Shown here in pieces: positions 8,912-20,222 of a stretch of 31,093 nt of DNA (positions within the stretch are counted from its first letter, which is position 1; every line of letters begins with the position of its first letter). Origin of the DNA: Entamoeba invadens IP1 (Eukaryota; Evosea; Mastigamoebida; Endamoebidae); NCBI RefSeq assembly GCF_000330505.1, contig NW_004440347.1, positions 1 through 31,093 of the forward strand. Reading direction: 5' to 3'. The notes under the pieces were generated by a model. The model made no database searches. It saw nothing but the letters and a program-made list of their open reading frames with translations, and was not told the origin of the DNA. The translations under genes and the position numbers were made by a program.

Positions 8912-10790
8912 CACTGTCTCTGATGACTTATTACATTTGGAACACTTCGCATGTTTAATTAATTTATCTTTAGCTTCTAAATTGATTTTTCGAATTATTT
9001 TGATTAATAAGAATGTCAAATATTTTGTGAAAATTGACAAATTATTAACAAACTGTATAAAAATCGCCATTTTGGGATGGACTTCACATTTTAATTAATT
9101 CTATTTATTAATTGCGGTTTTTTGTAATTTTCTGTTGTATTCATTTAACTACTGTTTTTGATTAATTTTATAATAATATTACTATTTTGAGAAGTATGAT
9201 TTTTATCAAAATATTTGAGATATAAATAAAACTCTTTTAATTGTTTTTAATGTATGATTTATTAATTTAGTTATTTTTTGATAATTTTATTATAAATTAT
9301 TAGTTTTTTAAAAAACGTTTAAATCATAACTGTATGTTTATTATTCGCAAATGTTAACCACTTAATAATTTCAATTAGTATTTTTGCAATTAAAAATATT
9401 TTTTTTTACAACTATTAATTTTTGCCCGAGTGTCAATTATTGTTCAATTAGTTATAGTTTTTTATGGTTTAATTTAATTATATCAAATAATAAAAAAAGT
9501 TTTGTTGACTTCGTTTTTTGGTTGTTTTATTTTTACAAAAAAACTGTTGGAAAAGAATAAAAGAATTTTATTATATTTGTAGTTTCAAATACAATTTTAG
9601 TATAATTACTTCGAAAACAACTATTTCGAAAATAAAAAATGAGTAGTATTTCAAACGGACAAAACTGAATTATAGAAGTATCAACAATTGTAATTTTATT
9701 TATTATAGAAATAAAATTCTTAAATATATTGTTAAAATATAGTTAATGAAATCGCAAGCGATGTTTGCCAACAAAAAATTTATTATTTTATAAAAATAGT
9801 TTTTTTCGTCAAATTAAAATAATAAAAAAATCAATTTTTTTTCATTCAAAAAGATCTTTTGTTGTTTTAAACAATTTAGTTGTAAACTAAATAGAAAATT
9901 AAATTTCGATTGTTCGCCTGACCTAAATCATTTAGAGACTTATCATACAGTAATAAATAATGTAGTCAGTTATGTGTATTATAAAAATAAAACAATGATT
10001 TCAAAATAATTAAAAATATTAACATTTTATTATTTTTATCTTATATATAATTGGTTTTGTCATTTGTGTCTTGTATGGACCAACACTGCAAACTTTGATA
10101 TTAAGTCAATTTTCAGATATAGTATTAAATAAAAAACACTGTCTTGTTATTATAATAAAAGTTAAATCAAACAACAATTATCAATAAATGATTTTATTAG
10201 TTATATTATAACAAATCAGACTCTGAACAAAAATCAAAAAAAATATTTTTAAATTATTTTGAATAAATTGAATTACAAATGATTATAATTTGTTTATTAT
10301 TAAAACATTGTTTAGTTGTATTAATAACAAATTGTTATTTTTTTTCGTTTTTTATCATTATAATAATTGTTTTAATAAATTATTGATAACAATTATATAT
10401 AATCTATTATCTATAGATGATAATATATACCTAGTTTATCATTTATCACGACTAAGTTTTATAAATTTGTTATTAATTTATAGTTTACCTATTATAATTC
10501 GTCAATGAGATAGTTCATTTTACATTAATATCTAACTGACATAATATAAATCAATATAAAAATATATCAAACTTGTGTAATTATAACAACTAAAATTAAT
10601 GACAATACAAATCAAACTGAAACTATAAAAAGTTACATAAATTATCAATTTACTTTGTTCAAAACTTCCCAATAAATAACACCACAAATACAAAATTGGA
10701 TAAGTATAATAAAATGATAATAAAGTAATAATAAACTCTACTATTTATTCCAAAAGAAAAAGGAATAACAAGATCATAACATCTCCGTAG
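8912..10790. other. 1.9 kb AT-rich spacer
   Basis: No credible gene. Open frames here (for example 10290-10508) are Ile/Leu/Phe/Asn-rich products of AT bias. A short perfect hairpin ATCGC-AA-GCGAT lies at about 9752-9763. An ATTCC/GGAAT inverted pair sits just upstream of ATG 10791. Confidence 0.5.
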
Positions 10791-11729
10791 ATGAGTATTG
10801 TGAAGCTTCAGTTTAGTCTTCACGACTATTACGCGAGTCCATCTGTTGCTTTGGATGAGACTTTTCTTTATTTCGCTGAGACCTCTAAAGAAAGTGGCTT
10901 AAAAAGTCTAGTCAAAAAAATCAAGTCGAATATGAAAGGGCATACCCTTCCTACGTTCAAGTCTCTATTACTCTTCCATATTATTGAGAAGAATGGCGAT
11001 ACCAATATCTGTCAGAGCTTCACTGATTTGTCGTTTAAGAAGGTCAACAAGGCGAAAAAGATATTGAAAGAAGACACATCAAAACTCTCCTATTGGGCGG
11101 AGCTTTATTCAGATGTTGTACAAAAGACTTTAGAATATCACTTGAAGTACATTTTTTTGAACGGATTTTATAAAGTCCCCCAACATGAAAAGATTCCTGA
11201 AGACTTGAGAACACTTCCCAAACTCGAAAATATCATTATAGAGACGCGTACACTCTTTAAAGTCGTTGCTGCATTTGTCGACCATTTCTTCGGTAAAAAC
11301 ACTGCAAATTTGTACCTTCAAAAAGCAGTCCAATTCTCGTTGACAGACGTTTTGCACTTATTTAGACTCCTCGTTCACCTTGAAAATTACAAGGCGCTTT
11401 TGTCTCAAAAGAGTCTTGACACTGAAAACCTCAAATTGTGTCAGTCACAACTGTCGCTCTTCCAGAAGTCTTTAACAAAGAAGTACATCACCATCCCACC
11501 AATAAAAAAGATCCCAAAAATTTCTGAGATCAAATGTGGAACTGCGAAGTATGAGGAATTCGTAGAGCAATTCCCAATACCAAGTAAAGAGGCATCATCG
11601 GACTTTATATATACTCCAAGGTTTAAAGCATTACAGGAAAACTGTGGTAACACATCAGACCCATTCTTGACTCCAAGACTTCAATTGCAGAAGTCGAGTG
11701 ATATGGACTGCCCCCTCTGCCTTGCCTAA
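10791..11729 (+). CDS. ANTH-domain protein, AP180/CALM-like clathrin adaptor
   Basis: 312 aa, one exon. Residues ~15-200 read as an ANTH-like alpha-helical domain. ALDETFLYFAETSKESGLKSLVKKIK (20-45), TLPTFKSLLLFHIIEKNGD (52-70) and YWAELYSDVVQKTLEYHLKY (101-120) match the usual ANTH order of 'WxxxFKALxxxHxLxxxG' then 'YxxxLxxR'. ANTH proteins bind PI(4,5)P2 membranes and clathrin/AP2. A DPF motif (290-292), typical of AP2 alpha-ear ligands, lies in the short tail. I cannot see a clear K(x)nKKH lipid-binding cluster, and the tail is much shorter than in animal AP180. The C-terminus (DCPLCLA) has two Cys but is not a CaaX box. The stop codon lies in TAATTTG, which resembles the Entamoeba 3' end signal. 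Converges with the kinase gene. Confidence 0.6.
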   Translation: MSIVKLQFSLHDYYASPSVALDETFLYFAETSKESGLKSLVKKIKSNMKGHTLPTFKSLLLFHIIEKNGDTNICQSFTDLSFKKVNKAKKILKEDTSKLSYWAELYSDVVQKTLEYHLKYIFLNGFYKVPQHEKIPEDLRTLPKLENIIIETRTLFKVVAAFVDHFFGKNTANLYLQKAVQFSLTDVLHLFRLLVHLENYKALLSQKSLDTENLKLCQSQLSLFQKSLTKKYITIPPIKKIPKISEIKCGTAKYEEFVEQFPIPSKEASSDFIYTPRFKALQENCGNTSDPFLTPRLQLQKSSDMDCPLCLA

Positions 11730-11888
11730 TTTGTGTTTTGTGGATATTAAAACTCATTTGATACTTCATTTATGTAAAACTCATTGAATATTTCATTATT
11801 ATATAATTATATAATAATTAATATAAATATTATATTTCATATTTAAAACTCATTTGATACTTCATTTGTATAAAACACATACAATACT
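11730..11888. other. Convergent 3' spacer (159 bp)
   Basis: Separates the ANTH gene (+) and the kinase gene (-). It is filled mainly by the four-unit tandem repeat listed separately plus an AT-only stretch, so the two 3' UTRs must be short or overlapping. Confidence 0.6.
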
Positions 11889-11894
11889 TCAATT
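11748..11894 (+). repeat. Tandem repeat spanning the convergent 3' ends
   Basis: A unit of about 24-27 bp, TAAAACTCATTTGATACTTC plus ATTT, occurs at 11748-11771 and identically at 11844-11867. Each is followed by a diverged unit (TAAAACTCATTGAATATTTC at about 11774; TAAAACACATACAATACTTC at about 11870). The last unit includes the kinase stop codon (11889-11891). Confidence 0.7.
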
Positions 11895-14800
11895 AAGTCG
11901 GGTTTGAAGACTCTGAACAACTTGATCAATTTGGTAGCGCTCATCCGGTCGTGATTTCCAACACTGTTGAATGAGATAAAAATCGTCTTGTGAAACATCC
12001 TTTGGCTTCTCGAGACGCTTCTCCGCAACAACAAAATTCACTATTTCCCAAGGAAATTTGAATTTGTTCTTTGGATAGGCCTCATCCCACGCTAAACACT
12101 CGTACATTGTGATTGAAAAGGAAAAGATGTCACTTGGCTTTTTGTATTTACGCTTATTTAAGACCTCAGGAGCCATATACATTGGTGTTCCTACACCTTT
12201 AGTGAATGTCATGTTTGTCATCAGTAAATTCACATTTCTTGATGATCCAAAATCAGTGAGTTTTGCATTAATGCTGACGTTTTCTTCATTGGAAAACACT
12301 AAAATGTTGTCTGGTTTAATGTCTCTGTGTAATATCCCATTTTCATGTAAATACAAAATTCCTTTGGAAGCGTCCAAACAAACTTTCCGTCGTACTTTCA
12401 TTGAGAATGGCGCTACCCCCTTTCTATTTATAACATCATTTAACGACCCAAATTGAGCAAATTCAGTGACCATACAGATCTTATTTGGGATAAATACAGC
12501 GCCATAGAAATACACAATAAATTCACTTCGAAACTTTTCAAGCATCGAAACTTCATTCTCAAACTCTTTAAGAGAAGATTTGGTCTGCCCAACTTCTTTC
12601 ATTTTTTTAATGGCAACGTCATGCTCACGATATGTCCCTTTATACACTACACCAAAACTCCCTTCGCCAAGCTTTTTAGTCTCTCGGAGTTCTTTTGGAT
12701 CAAGTTTAGAGGAGATTTCAGTGTTTGCTGTTAACTTGATGACATTCAAAATTTCTGGCTTGTTATTCAAAGGTTTTGCGATTAAAACGAATTCGCTTGT
12801 AATGTGACTCGTGTAATTTGGCGTTAAAATGATTTCAAATTCACACGCTTTTTGTTTGTGTAACATGACAATCTGCGGAGTCACTTGAAGACTGTAACTC
12901 TCTTCGCTTGTGTTGGTCGATATTTGTAATTTGACTAATTTGTACTTTGTGCTTCCTACACAGAACAATTGACGTGACGGAAGACCAACTTGGATCTCAG
13001 AAAGTTCTTCGTTGAAGTCCAAAGACCTTCTATTCACAACAATTCCTCCGAGTAATTCAGTGAATTTGATATTAGTTTTAGACATATTGAATAGAGTGGT
13101 AGTCCTTTTAATAGCATTTTTGTGGACCTGTGCGAATACAAATTTGGTGGCGAAGAAGACCAAAACACTCAAAATTGAGATACAAAAGAAAACAAAGAGA
13201 ACAAGCAACAAAACAACCCACCAGACCACTTCCTTTTGACAAAATGTTCCTTTTTCATCAGGAGAATACCAAAATTTGCATTTTGAACATTTTGAGTGTT
13301 TAATTGCAACACAGTGTGGTATCGAATCCAACGACAAACACACTTCATTTGACAGAACAAAGTCATCATCACATGAAGTACACTTCGTTTCCATGTCACA
13401 TGTTTTACACGTTGAATCACACTTTGCACATTGATTTGTTTTGAATGTGTAATATCCAGGAGAACAAGATGTGCATCCAAGTGTAGATGTGATATTCACA
13501 GCACACCCAACTATTATGTTTTGTGGCTCACACTTATTCTCATTTGTCATGAAATAAGTGTCTTGACATGTAATACATGACCCAGATTTTTGACATGTTG
13601 CACACGATTCATCACATTCATCACAGTCAAGCCCAACACGATAAAATCCGTCTAAACACTGGTAACACCCTTGACTTACTGTGGAAAGCTTTTGACACTT
13701 TTTAGCTAAATTGTCATTGGAGTCACATTGATGAGATGTTGTTAAGTAATGACCCTCTATACATGATGTGCATGTAGAACTGTTCACTACACACGAAGAA
13801 CAATTTAAATCACACTTTTGACATAACATGTTGGTGTCTAGATACTCATCTTTATTACATTGTAAACAGACTCCATTGGCTATATACAAACAGTTGGTGG
13901 GAAGTTCACATCTTTTATTGTTTAAGATCAATCCTTCCTCACATGCAACACACCGGGAATTGACATAAAGTGTACAACTAGATATTAATTTATCATCACT
14001 TATACATTGCCCATTTGTATCGTTTTTATTATTACACTTAGTAAGTACACATTTTGTTCGACTATCATTTGGGTTATACCCATATTCACATTGTGTGCAG
14101 AGGCTATTATAACACGACTTACAATTTTCAATTTGAGATGAACATAAAACACACAGATTTTCAAAGAGGAAAGAATCGGCATTACATGAAATTATGTGTT
14201 GAGTAATCAATTCTGTATGTTCCGTTGTGCTGTTACATATGCCATTTATATTACTTAAATTCATTTCACATATTTCACACGATGATTTGGCATTTTGTAA
14301 TACACAATGTGCATCCTTATTTGAAACACATGTTGACAATCCACCACTTCTTTGAATATTAAAGTAGTCTTGACATACAAAACAAATATTTTTGTCATGA
14401 TCAAATTTACACCCATTAATTTCGTTTAACTCGCAAGTTGTATTATCAACACTTAAATGATATTCATCTTGACAATACGAACATTTATCAGTTGAACCTT
14501 GTGCACATAAACCACAATTGGCGACCTCACAATGAACACATACTGAGTTGATTAAAACCCCATCACACTCACCATTAATAATACAAGTAAATAAATTACT
14601 TTGAAACATCCCAATGACGCAATGATGGTTAGTGTAGTTAAACTGATTATCTGTTATTATAACAACAGTTTTTGCAAGATTAAAAATTTGAACAGTAAGC
14701 ATTTGACTGTCTTTGGTATATATAACAAGAGAGTCCGCAAAGTACATAGAAAACATCCTATTCCCAACAAGAAGTGAGTTGTCTTCATCTTTGTTAAATT

Positions 14801-15758
14801 TAGGTGAATTTTTTGGTTTGACATTTTCAAAGTAAATTTGTGAGACGTTTTTAAAAGGAGTGATAAAACACTCTTCGGAGACACAAGGACAGTGATTACC
14901 AAAATACGTCCCAGTCGAGAGGTCAGAAGACGCCAAAATACAAAAGACTTTCTGTGATGACGTCCCAATTCTTAACAATTTTCCGTCTTCGAGAAGGGTG
15001 TAACTCACTTTAATATTAGATAATAAAGTAATTTTTGTTGAAGAAGAAATCAAATCAAATGGAGTCTGCATTGTCACACTGTCAATTATTAACGACATCA
15101 CCGTGTTGGCAATGAAAATAGGAGGCGTTTTGAGAGTCCTTTGATTTACTGTTAATGTGTATATAATGGCATCTAATGTGTTTGCTCTGATCCAACTATT
15201 TCCACTTATATTATAATTAACATCTAAAATTCCACTTTTAGTTTTAAAAGAATCAACAGAAAGAGAAGGCTGATAATCATCGGAGTTTATTGTTAAAGTA
15301 TTCCCCGCTGAATAAATATAAAAAGTGTTCGCTACTATTATTGCTTTGTCGTTAATGGTAACTGGAGAATTTTTCTGAATTGTAAAATCTTCTTTGGTGT
15401 AAAGTTTCGATTGATTATACATAAACAAAGAAATGTAATAAGCTGTATATGACGTTAAATTGATAGCACTTTCATTGTAAATAGTTATCATTGCATTACT
15501 TTGATTTGGTGAAGTGATATTTGTATTTAGAATGGATTTGTTTTTCATGATTAATTGGCCCGGACCACTGAATTTCAATTCGTTACACAACAACAAAGCA
15601 CTTTCAGTTAACTCTAATTTACCATTTGTGGTTATAGTAAAGGTAATAGATGAATTGTAACAATATTCAGTTGTTACAATATTTGCATTTAGTGTTGAAG
15701 TTGTTGGGCACACTCCACTCGCGAAATATATTACTCCAAAGAGTAACAAAAGATTCAT
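11889..15758 (-). CDS. CXXC-rich transmembrane receptor kinase (Entamoeba TMK family)
   Basis: A 1289 aa type I membrane protein from one exon. It has a signal peptide (LLLLFGVIYFASG), then about 400 residues of Asn/Thr/Ser-rich ectodomain with many N-glycosylation sites. From ~400 to 840 there is a cysteine-rich region of CxxC repeats (CxxCxxxC, furin/growth-factor-receptor style). The membrane span is ~844-872 (VVWWVVLLLVLFVFF...). A cytosolic beta-rich domain (~895-1015) resembles MSP/ASH immunoglobulin-like folds. The kinase is ~1025-1285: GEGSFGVV (1031), VAIKK (Lys1051), HRDIKPDN (Asp1146), DFG (Asp1169), APE (1196). All catalytic residues are present, and motifs such as GTPMYMAPE fit the TKL-like TMK group. 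It ends 159 bp from the convergent ANTH gene. Likely a surface receptor; ligand unknown. Confidence 0.93.
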   Translation of the reverse strand: MNLLLLFGVIYFASGVCPTTSTLNANIVTTEYCYNSSITFTITTNGKLELTESALLLCNELKFSGPGQLIMKNKSILNTNITSPNQSNAMITIYNESAINLTSYTAYYISLFMYNQSKLYTKEDFTIQKNSPVTINDKAIIVANTFYIYSAGNTLTINSDDYQPSLSVDSFKTKSGILDVNYNISGNSWIRANTLDAIIYTLTVNQRTLKTPPIFIANTVMSLIIDSVTMQTPFDLISSSTKITLLSNIKVSYTLLEDGKLLRIGTSSQKVFCILASSDLSTGTYFGNHCPCVSEECFITPFKNVSQIYFENVKPKNSPKFNKDEDNSLLVGNRMFSMYFADSLVIYTKDSQMLTVQIFNLAKTVVIITDNQFNYTNHHCVIGMFQSNLFTCIINGECDGVLINSVCVHCEVANCGLCAQGSTDKCSYCQDEYHLSVDNTTCELNEINGCKFDHDKNICFVCQDYFNIQRSGGLSTCVSNKDAHCVLQNAKSSCEICEMNLSNINGICNSTTEHTELITQHIISCNADSFLFENLCVLCSSQIENCKSCYNSLCTQCEYGYNPNDSRTKCVLTKCNNKNDTNGQCISDDKLISSCTLYVNSRCVACEEGLILNNKRCELPTNCLYIANGVCLQCNKDEYLDTNMLCQKCDLNCSSCVVNSSTCTSCIEGHYLTTSHQCDSNDNLAKKCQKLSTVSQGCYQCLDGFYRVGLDCDECDESCATCQKSGSCITCQDTYFMTNENKCEPQNIIVGCAVNITSTLGCTSCSPGYYTFKTNQCAKCDSTCKTCDMETKCTSCDDDFVLSNEVCLSLDSIPHCVAIKHSKCSKCKFWYSPDEKGTFCQKEVVWWVVLLLVLFVFFCISILSVLVFFATKFVFAQVHKNAIKRTTTLFNMSKTNIKFTELLGGIVVNRRSLDFNEELSEIQVGLPSRQLFCVGSTKYKLVKLQISTNTSEESYSLQVTPQIVMLHKQKACEFEIILTPNYTSHITSEFVLIAKPLNNKPEILNVIKLTANTEISSKLDPKELRETKKLGEGSFGVVYKGTYREHDVAIKKMKEVGQTKSSLKEFENEVSMLEKFRSEFIVYFYGAVFIPNKICMVTEFAQFGSLNDVINRKGVAPFSMKVRRKVCLDASKGILYLHENGILHRDIKPDNILVFSNEENVSINAKLTDFGSSRNVNLLMTNMTFTKGVGTPMYMAPEVLNKRKYKKPSDIFSFSITMYECLAWDEAYPKNKFKFPWEIVNFVVAEKRLEKPKDVSQDDFYLIQQCWKSRPDERYQIDQVVQSLQTRLN

Positions 15759-16235
15759 ATTTTATCAAATGGTTTTCGAGTTGTATTTTAATATTTAAGT
15801 AGTTTCAAAAACCAAAACATTTTTTTTGTTCTGTGGATTTTCTTTCTTGTTTGTCTTTAAACTCAAAGTCTCAACACATTTGTTAACAAAAATGTCAAAG
15901 ATTAAAATAAAGAATGGACTTTTGGGAATCATCGAAAAATCTTTATATTATATTAGTTATATTTTATTATAAATTTTTTCATTCAATTTTTTATTTGTAT
16001 TAAGAAAACTCTGGTGTAATCGAATATTCTAAAATGTTTATTATAGTTTATATTATTATTATCTAATAGTATATAAAATACACAGATTAAACCTGTAAAT
16101 GAGAACTAATTTACCTAAGATATCAATATTAAAAATTAAACACACAATCAATGACTAATTCATCATAATAATTAATGAAATCGTTCCATTTAATACATTT
16201 GAAATAATTGACTTGTATGACAATACAAAATTACA
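15759..16235. other. Promoter-side spacer of the kinase gene (477 bp)
   Basis: AT-rich; lies between the 5' end of the kinase gene and the 3' end of family member 1. A 26-codon ATG frame at 15892 (+, MSKIKIKNGLLG...) is too short to call. ACTTAAATATTAAAATA, about 45 bp before the kinase ATG, may serve as its TATA-like element. Confidence 0.4.
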
Positions 16236-16811
16236 TTAACAATTGTTACTACTATTTTCAAGTATTAGCATGTTCTTTGGTAAAACTATAAGTTTTTTCT
16301 TTCCATCGTTTTCACCAATGAACTGAACAATTTCCTTTCCAAGCTTTTCAATGAGTTTCCTGTCAAAAACGATTTGGTTTTGCCAGTAAATTGCAGTGAT
16401 ATACTCTTCCTTGAGCGTCCCACGTTTACCACCACATTCTTCTGTTTGAACAAAGAACCCAAGCTCTCTAACTAAGTCGACTAAGAACTGCAGCGTCTCA
16501 ATGAACACGTTAGTGTTCTTTCTTCTCTCTGCCGTCTTCCCAGAGACTCCATTTGCAATATCAAGTGAAACTCTTTGTATGCATCTTTCTCTGATGTGTC
16601 TCCCAACATCAATGTCTTCGTTGTCATTCCACATCTTTTCAATAGTCATAAACTGTTCAAAGACTGTTGCTCGCTTGTTTGGAAAGCGAAGAGATATGTT
16701 GTAGTGATTGTTGATGAGAAAGAGTAATACCATTGATTCGTAGACTTGGTTGTTTCGGACTTCAATGAACCGCATTTGACGTTGAGGAAAGTCACGAAGT
16801 AGAGAGGACAT
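16236..16811 (-). CDS. Three-member unrecognised family, member 1 (191 aa)
   Basis: No family name comes to mind, but this protein aligns with those at 20223-20840 and 26932-27594 in three blocks. Block A (24-47): YESMVLLFLINNHYNISLRF. Block B (~56-123): includes IRERC, TAERRKNTNVF and FLVDLVRELGFFVQ. Block C (136-165): YITAIYWQNQIVFDRKLIEKLGK. It is predicted mostly helical, soluble and basic, with no signal peptide or membrane segment. It is the most diverged of the three, and RRF.KN in block B has become RRKNT. It ends NSSNNC, compared with KNNSC in member 3. A TATA-like box lies 25-35 bp upstream. Function unknown; block B could be a DNA-binding or interaction helix bundle, but nothing proves it. 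Confidence 0.85.
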   Translation of the reverse strand: MSSLLRDFPQRQMRFIEVRNNQVYESMVLLFLINNHYNISLRFPNKRATVFEQFMTIEKMWNDNEDIDVGRHIRERCIQRVSLDIANGVSGKTAERRKNTNVFIETLQFLVDLVRELGFFVQTEECGGKRGTLKEEYITAIYWQNQIVFDRKLIEKLGKEIVQFIGENDGKKKLIVLPKNMLILENSSNNC

Positions 16812-19800
16812 GGATCTGATAGAGTAAATACAGTTGGCTTTTTATAGGGCGTTCCATGTTTTTAATGTTTTTTTTTCGACGCAACACCTCTTAAAATCCA
16901 AAATAGATTTATTTATACTTTATTGTTTTTTTACACAACAACTTTAGAATACTATTGGCGATATTTGGGTGTTTTATGAACCAAATTTTAAGGAAATTGA
17001 CGTTATGTTATGTTGTTGAGTATTTTGAACCAATTACAACAGCAAAAATGGAGGTTTTTGTGGAATTTCATTTGAAAATTGTTGGGATTATTGGGAATTA
17101 AGAACTACCACCAAAAAATCTACAAATTGTAGTTGAAAAGGAAAATTGCACAGTTACCATTTAAAGTGACAAATTTTGGGTTTACTACCATATAAATACA
17201 AGATTCAAGACTTTTAATAAGAAAAACACAATGTATTAATGTTAAAAAATACCAAAAAAACATAATGAATAAATAAAAAAATAAATAAATAAAATTATTC
17301 AATTGGGCTTTTTTATTGGTCTTGTTTTAAAACAAGTAACGAGTTTAATACAATATTAACTCCTCTTTTTAATCAAACATGAAAAGATTTCAATTGTTTA
17401 ACTTGTTTGAAGTTTTTCGAACTTTTTTAAACAAATTAATCGCGATACTTCGGGAATTTTTCATAATAGGTAATGATTATTTTTTTTGCCAATCAAACAA
17501 GAACTTTAATTGGGGGGTCAAATAAATAACATAAATATCGGAGATGTTTATCAACTCTGTGGTAATTAAAGCAATTAATTGTCTATATAATCATATTATT
17601 TAACACAATTTATCAACAATAATGATATATTGTTTACATCTGGCTCTCTTAACAATTTCAAATATTTATTTTTTTTTCAAATATCCAGTTTTATATAGTT
17701 AAATTCTAATAAATTGTAGTTAACATATAGATTGTTTTAAATTTTTTAATTTGTAATTTGCATTTTATTTGGTTTTCCAAAAAAATTTTTTGCTTGAAAT
17801 TGTTGTAGATATTAAAAAGTCCTGTTTTTATACGCGAATTGTATTAAATAATATCAACAATCTAAGAAAACAACAATTATCAATTTTATTGGACCAGTGT
17901 TTTACCAGCAATTCATCTTCAAATTTTCTTTAAAAAGTCACTCGATCTAGAAATAGATAAAGTTTTTCAATTGATGATTCTATTTTGTATTTTTTTGAAA
18001 TATAATGCTAAAATTGGGCTTTTATCCCCAAATATTCTATTTTTGTAAACCCCGACAAAAATGCAATGCCTTTTTTGTTTATACAAAAAATATTGTTTTT
18101 AAAAATCTTTAAAAAAGTTACTAAAAAAATAGTGTGATCAATTATGTTTTTTGTTTCCAAAAATTGAAATTATGTACACTTTGAATTTATTTTAATTGTT
18201 TTTAATAGTAAATAATATATTATATTAAATAGTTTAAAGAAAATAATTTATTACTATTAATATTTTTTCATACTATTATAAGTCAATATAAAAACTATTT
18301 GTTTAAGTCAAAACATCAAATTTTTTCTATAGTATAATATCATTTAAATTAATTCATTTATTTTTCTAAAAATACGACAGTTTTTAAAAATATAAAAATA
18401 TTTAAAAACAGAATAGCTATTAACAAATAATAAATTAACAAATAAAATATGATTTATTTTATAAAAGAACTTTTTTAATTAAAATATTAAAAAAATAATT
18501 GTTTTGTTTATTATTTTTATTATCAAATAAATAAAAAATGGGTTTTAAATAATTAAAAAAATAGTTTATAATTGATACAGTATAAAAAAAGTAATAGAAG
18601 AACAATATTTTAAGTGTCGAATATACAGAACATATATTATACTTCTTTTATTAAAAGTGATGATTTAATTGGTTACTGAAACCAAATTAATAAATGAATA
18701 ACATTGTCAAAATAACAAAGCGATTGATTGTGTTTGATTAAAAAGTATGACAACTCAAGAAGATATTAATTATTCGTTTTATTTTTTTGGTGATGGCAAG
18801 CCATCATGAATTATTATTAATACGGGTGGAAAAATGAGAAATGAATGAATTTACATGAAATAATAATTAATGATTTTGTTTTTATTGTTAAATAGTAAAC
18901 AATGAAGTCATTATAAGTCAAAGGCATATTCAAAAAATCCAGAAACAGATACAATGAAATGTAATAACAATCTTTCATTTTTTATATTTAAATTATTAAA
19001 ATGAATTAAACAAACAGAAAGATAGATTTGTGGTAGATTGTTATTATTTTTAAGTTAAAATATAAACAAATGTTTATTTAAAAATCACCATATGTATAAT
19101 CAAAAGACTTTGAATCTTATATAAAAAATGATGTTGAAGTTCTAAACAACATCAAATAATGAAGGTTGCAGATTATATTTTGGTGTATGATTAATTTGTT
19201 TTTGAATTTAAACAAAACAACAAAACAGAAGTAACAAAGAGTAAGTTGCAAATATTTAAAATGATCAAATATTACAAAATGGCTTATTGATAATGACAAA
19301 AATAACATTTTTAATTAAAAAATTGACATATAAAGAAAATTGTGACAAATAATATGTTTGTTGATATTTCGAAAAAAGAAATAAATGTCTTTTTATAACA
19401 ATTTATTATTTATTTGTTGTGCAATTGTTTCCAAATTTGTTTAATATTTATGTTGGATCCAAACAAATTACTTTTTATGTTTGAATATTTTTTATAATTT
19501 GAATGAACAACTTACAACATTTTTAAAACATTGAACACGTTTTGATAAATGAAAAATTTGGTTTTAACTTGATAATTATTGTTTGAATTTTGCTTGTTGT
19601 TGTATGTATATTCAAATTTATAACTTAATTGTTTTTTCTGAATTTACAAAAGTTGTTTTAAACATTAATTAAATTATCCAATTATAAACCAATATTAAAA
19701 ACCATCAAATAATTGTCAAATTATTTTTTTAAAACAAACGTCTATTTTAAAAAAAGTCAACATTGTTATTTCCACTGTATTAATATATTTTACAATCATT

Positions 19801-20222
19801 ATTTAAATTTCAAAAAAATAGTTACATAAATCACCAATTTCAATTGTTTTCAAAAAGCTCTTGTTTCAAATTAACATTTATGTTTTTTCATACCAAAGCA
19901 AATGTTATTGATGAGATGTAAATAGACAATTGCTGAAAAACTCATATGATTTTTGATAAAGTTATTTTACAGTTAAAAATAAGAGCAATAAGTTCCTAAA
20001 CAATAAAAATCAAAAATATTTACACTTTTTAACACTGAATACCTCAAATTTTTTATTAAAAAAATCTATCAATCATATTAATTTTCTTGCAATCCAAAAT
20101 GGTGTTTAACCAGATTGGGATAATATCCAAAATTACCTTAAATATACCACAACAATAAACCCGAAAAAACAAGCAAATTTGATATTAAAAATTGAATAGA
20201 AAAACGATACAAATAACTTCCA
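16812..20222. other. 3.4 kb AT-rich spacer
   Basis: No supported gene. Short frames (17120-17302, 19117-19308, minus) are low-complexity AT products. A perfect hairpin TGATGGC-AA-GCCATCA lies at about 18792-18807. Otherwise poly-A/poly-T tracts. Confidence 0.5.
16836..16846 (-). promoter_or_regulatory. TATA-like core element of family member 1
   Basis: TATAAAAAGCC on the minus strand, 25-35 bp before ATG 16811. It resembles CAATAAAAAGG before member 3 and CAATAAAAAGA before the 82 aa gene, all at similar spacing. Confidence 0.5.

Noticed and set aside
10290..10508. 72-codon plus-strand frame
   Set aside because: Composed of I/L/F/N/Y from AT bias, no promoter context and no protein-like pattern.
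15892..15972. 26-codon ATG frame upstream of the kinase gene
   Set aside because: Too short, and no GTTTGTT donor to extend it.
17120..17302. 60-codon minus-strand hydrophobic frame
   Set aside because: Phe/Tyr/Leu run from AT-rich DNA; not distinguishable from chance.
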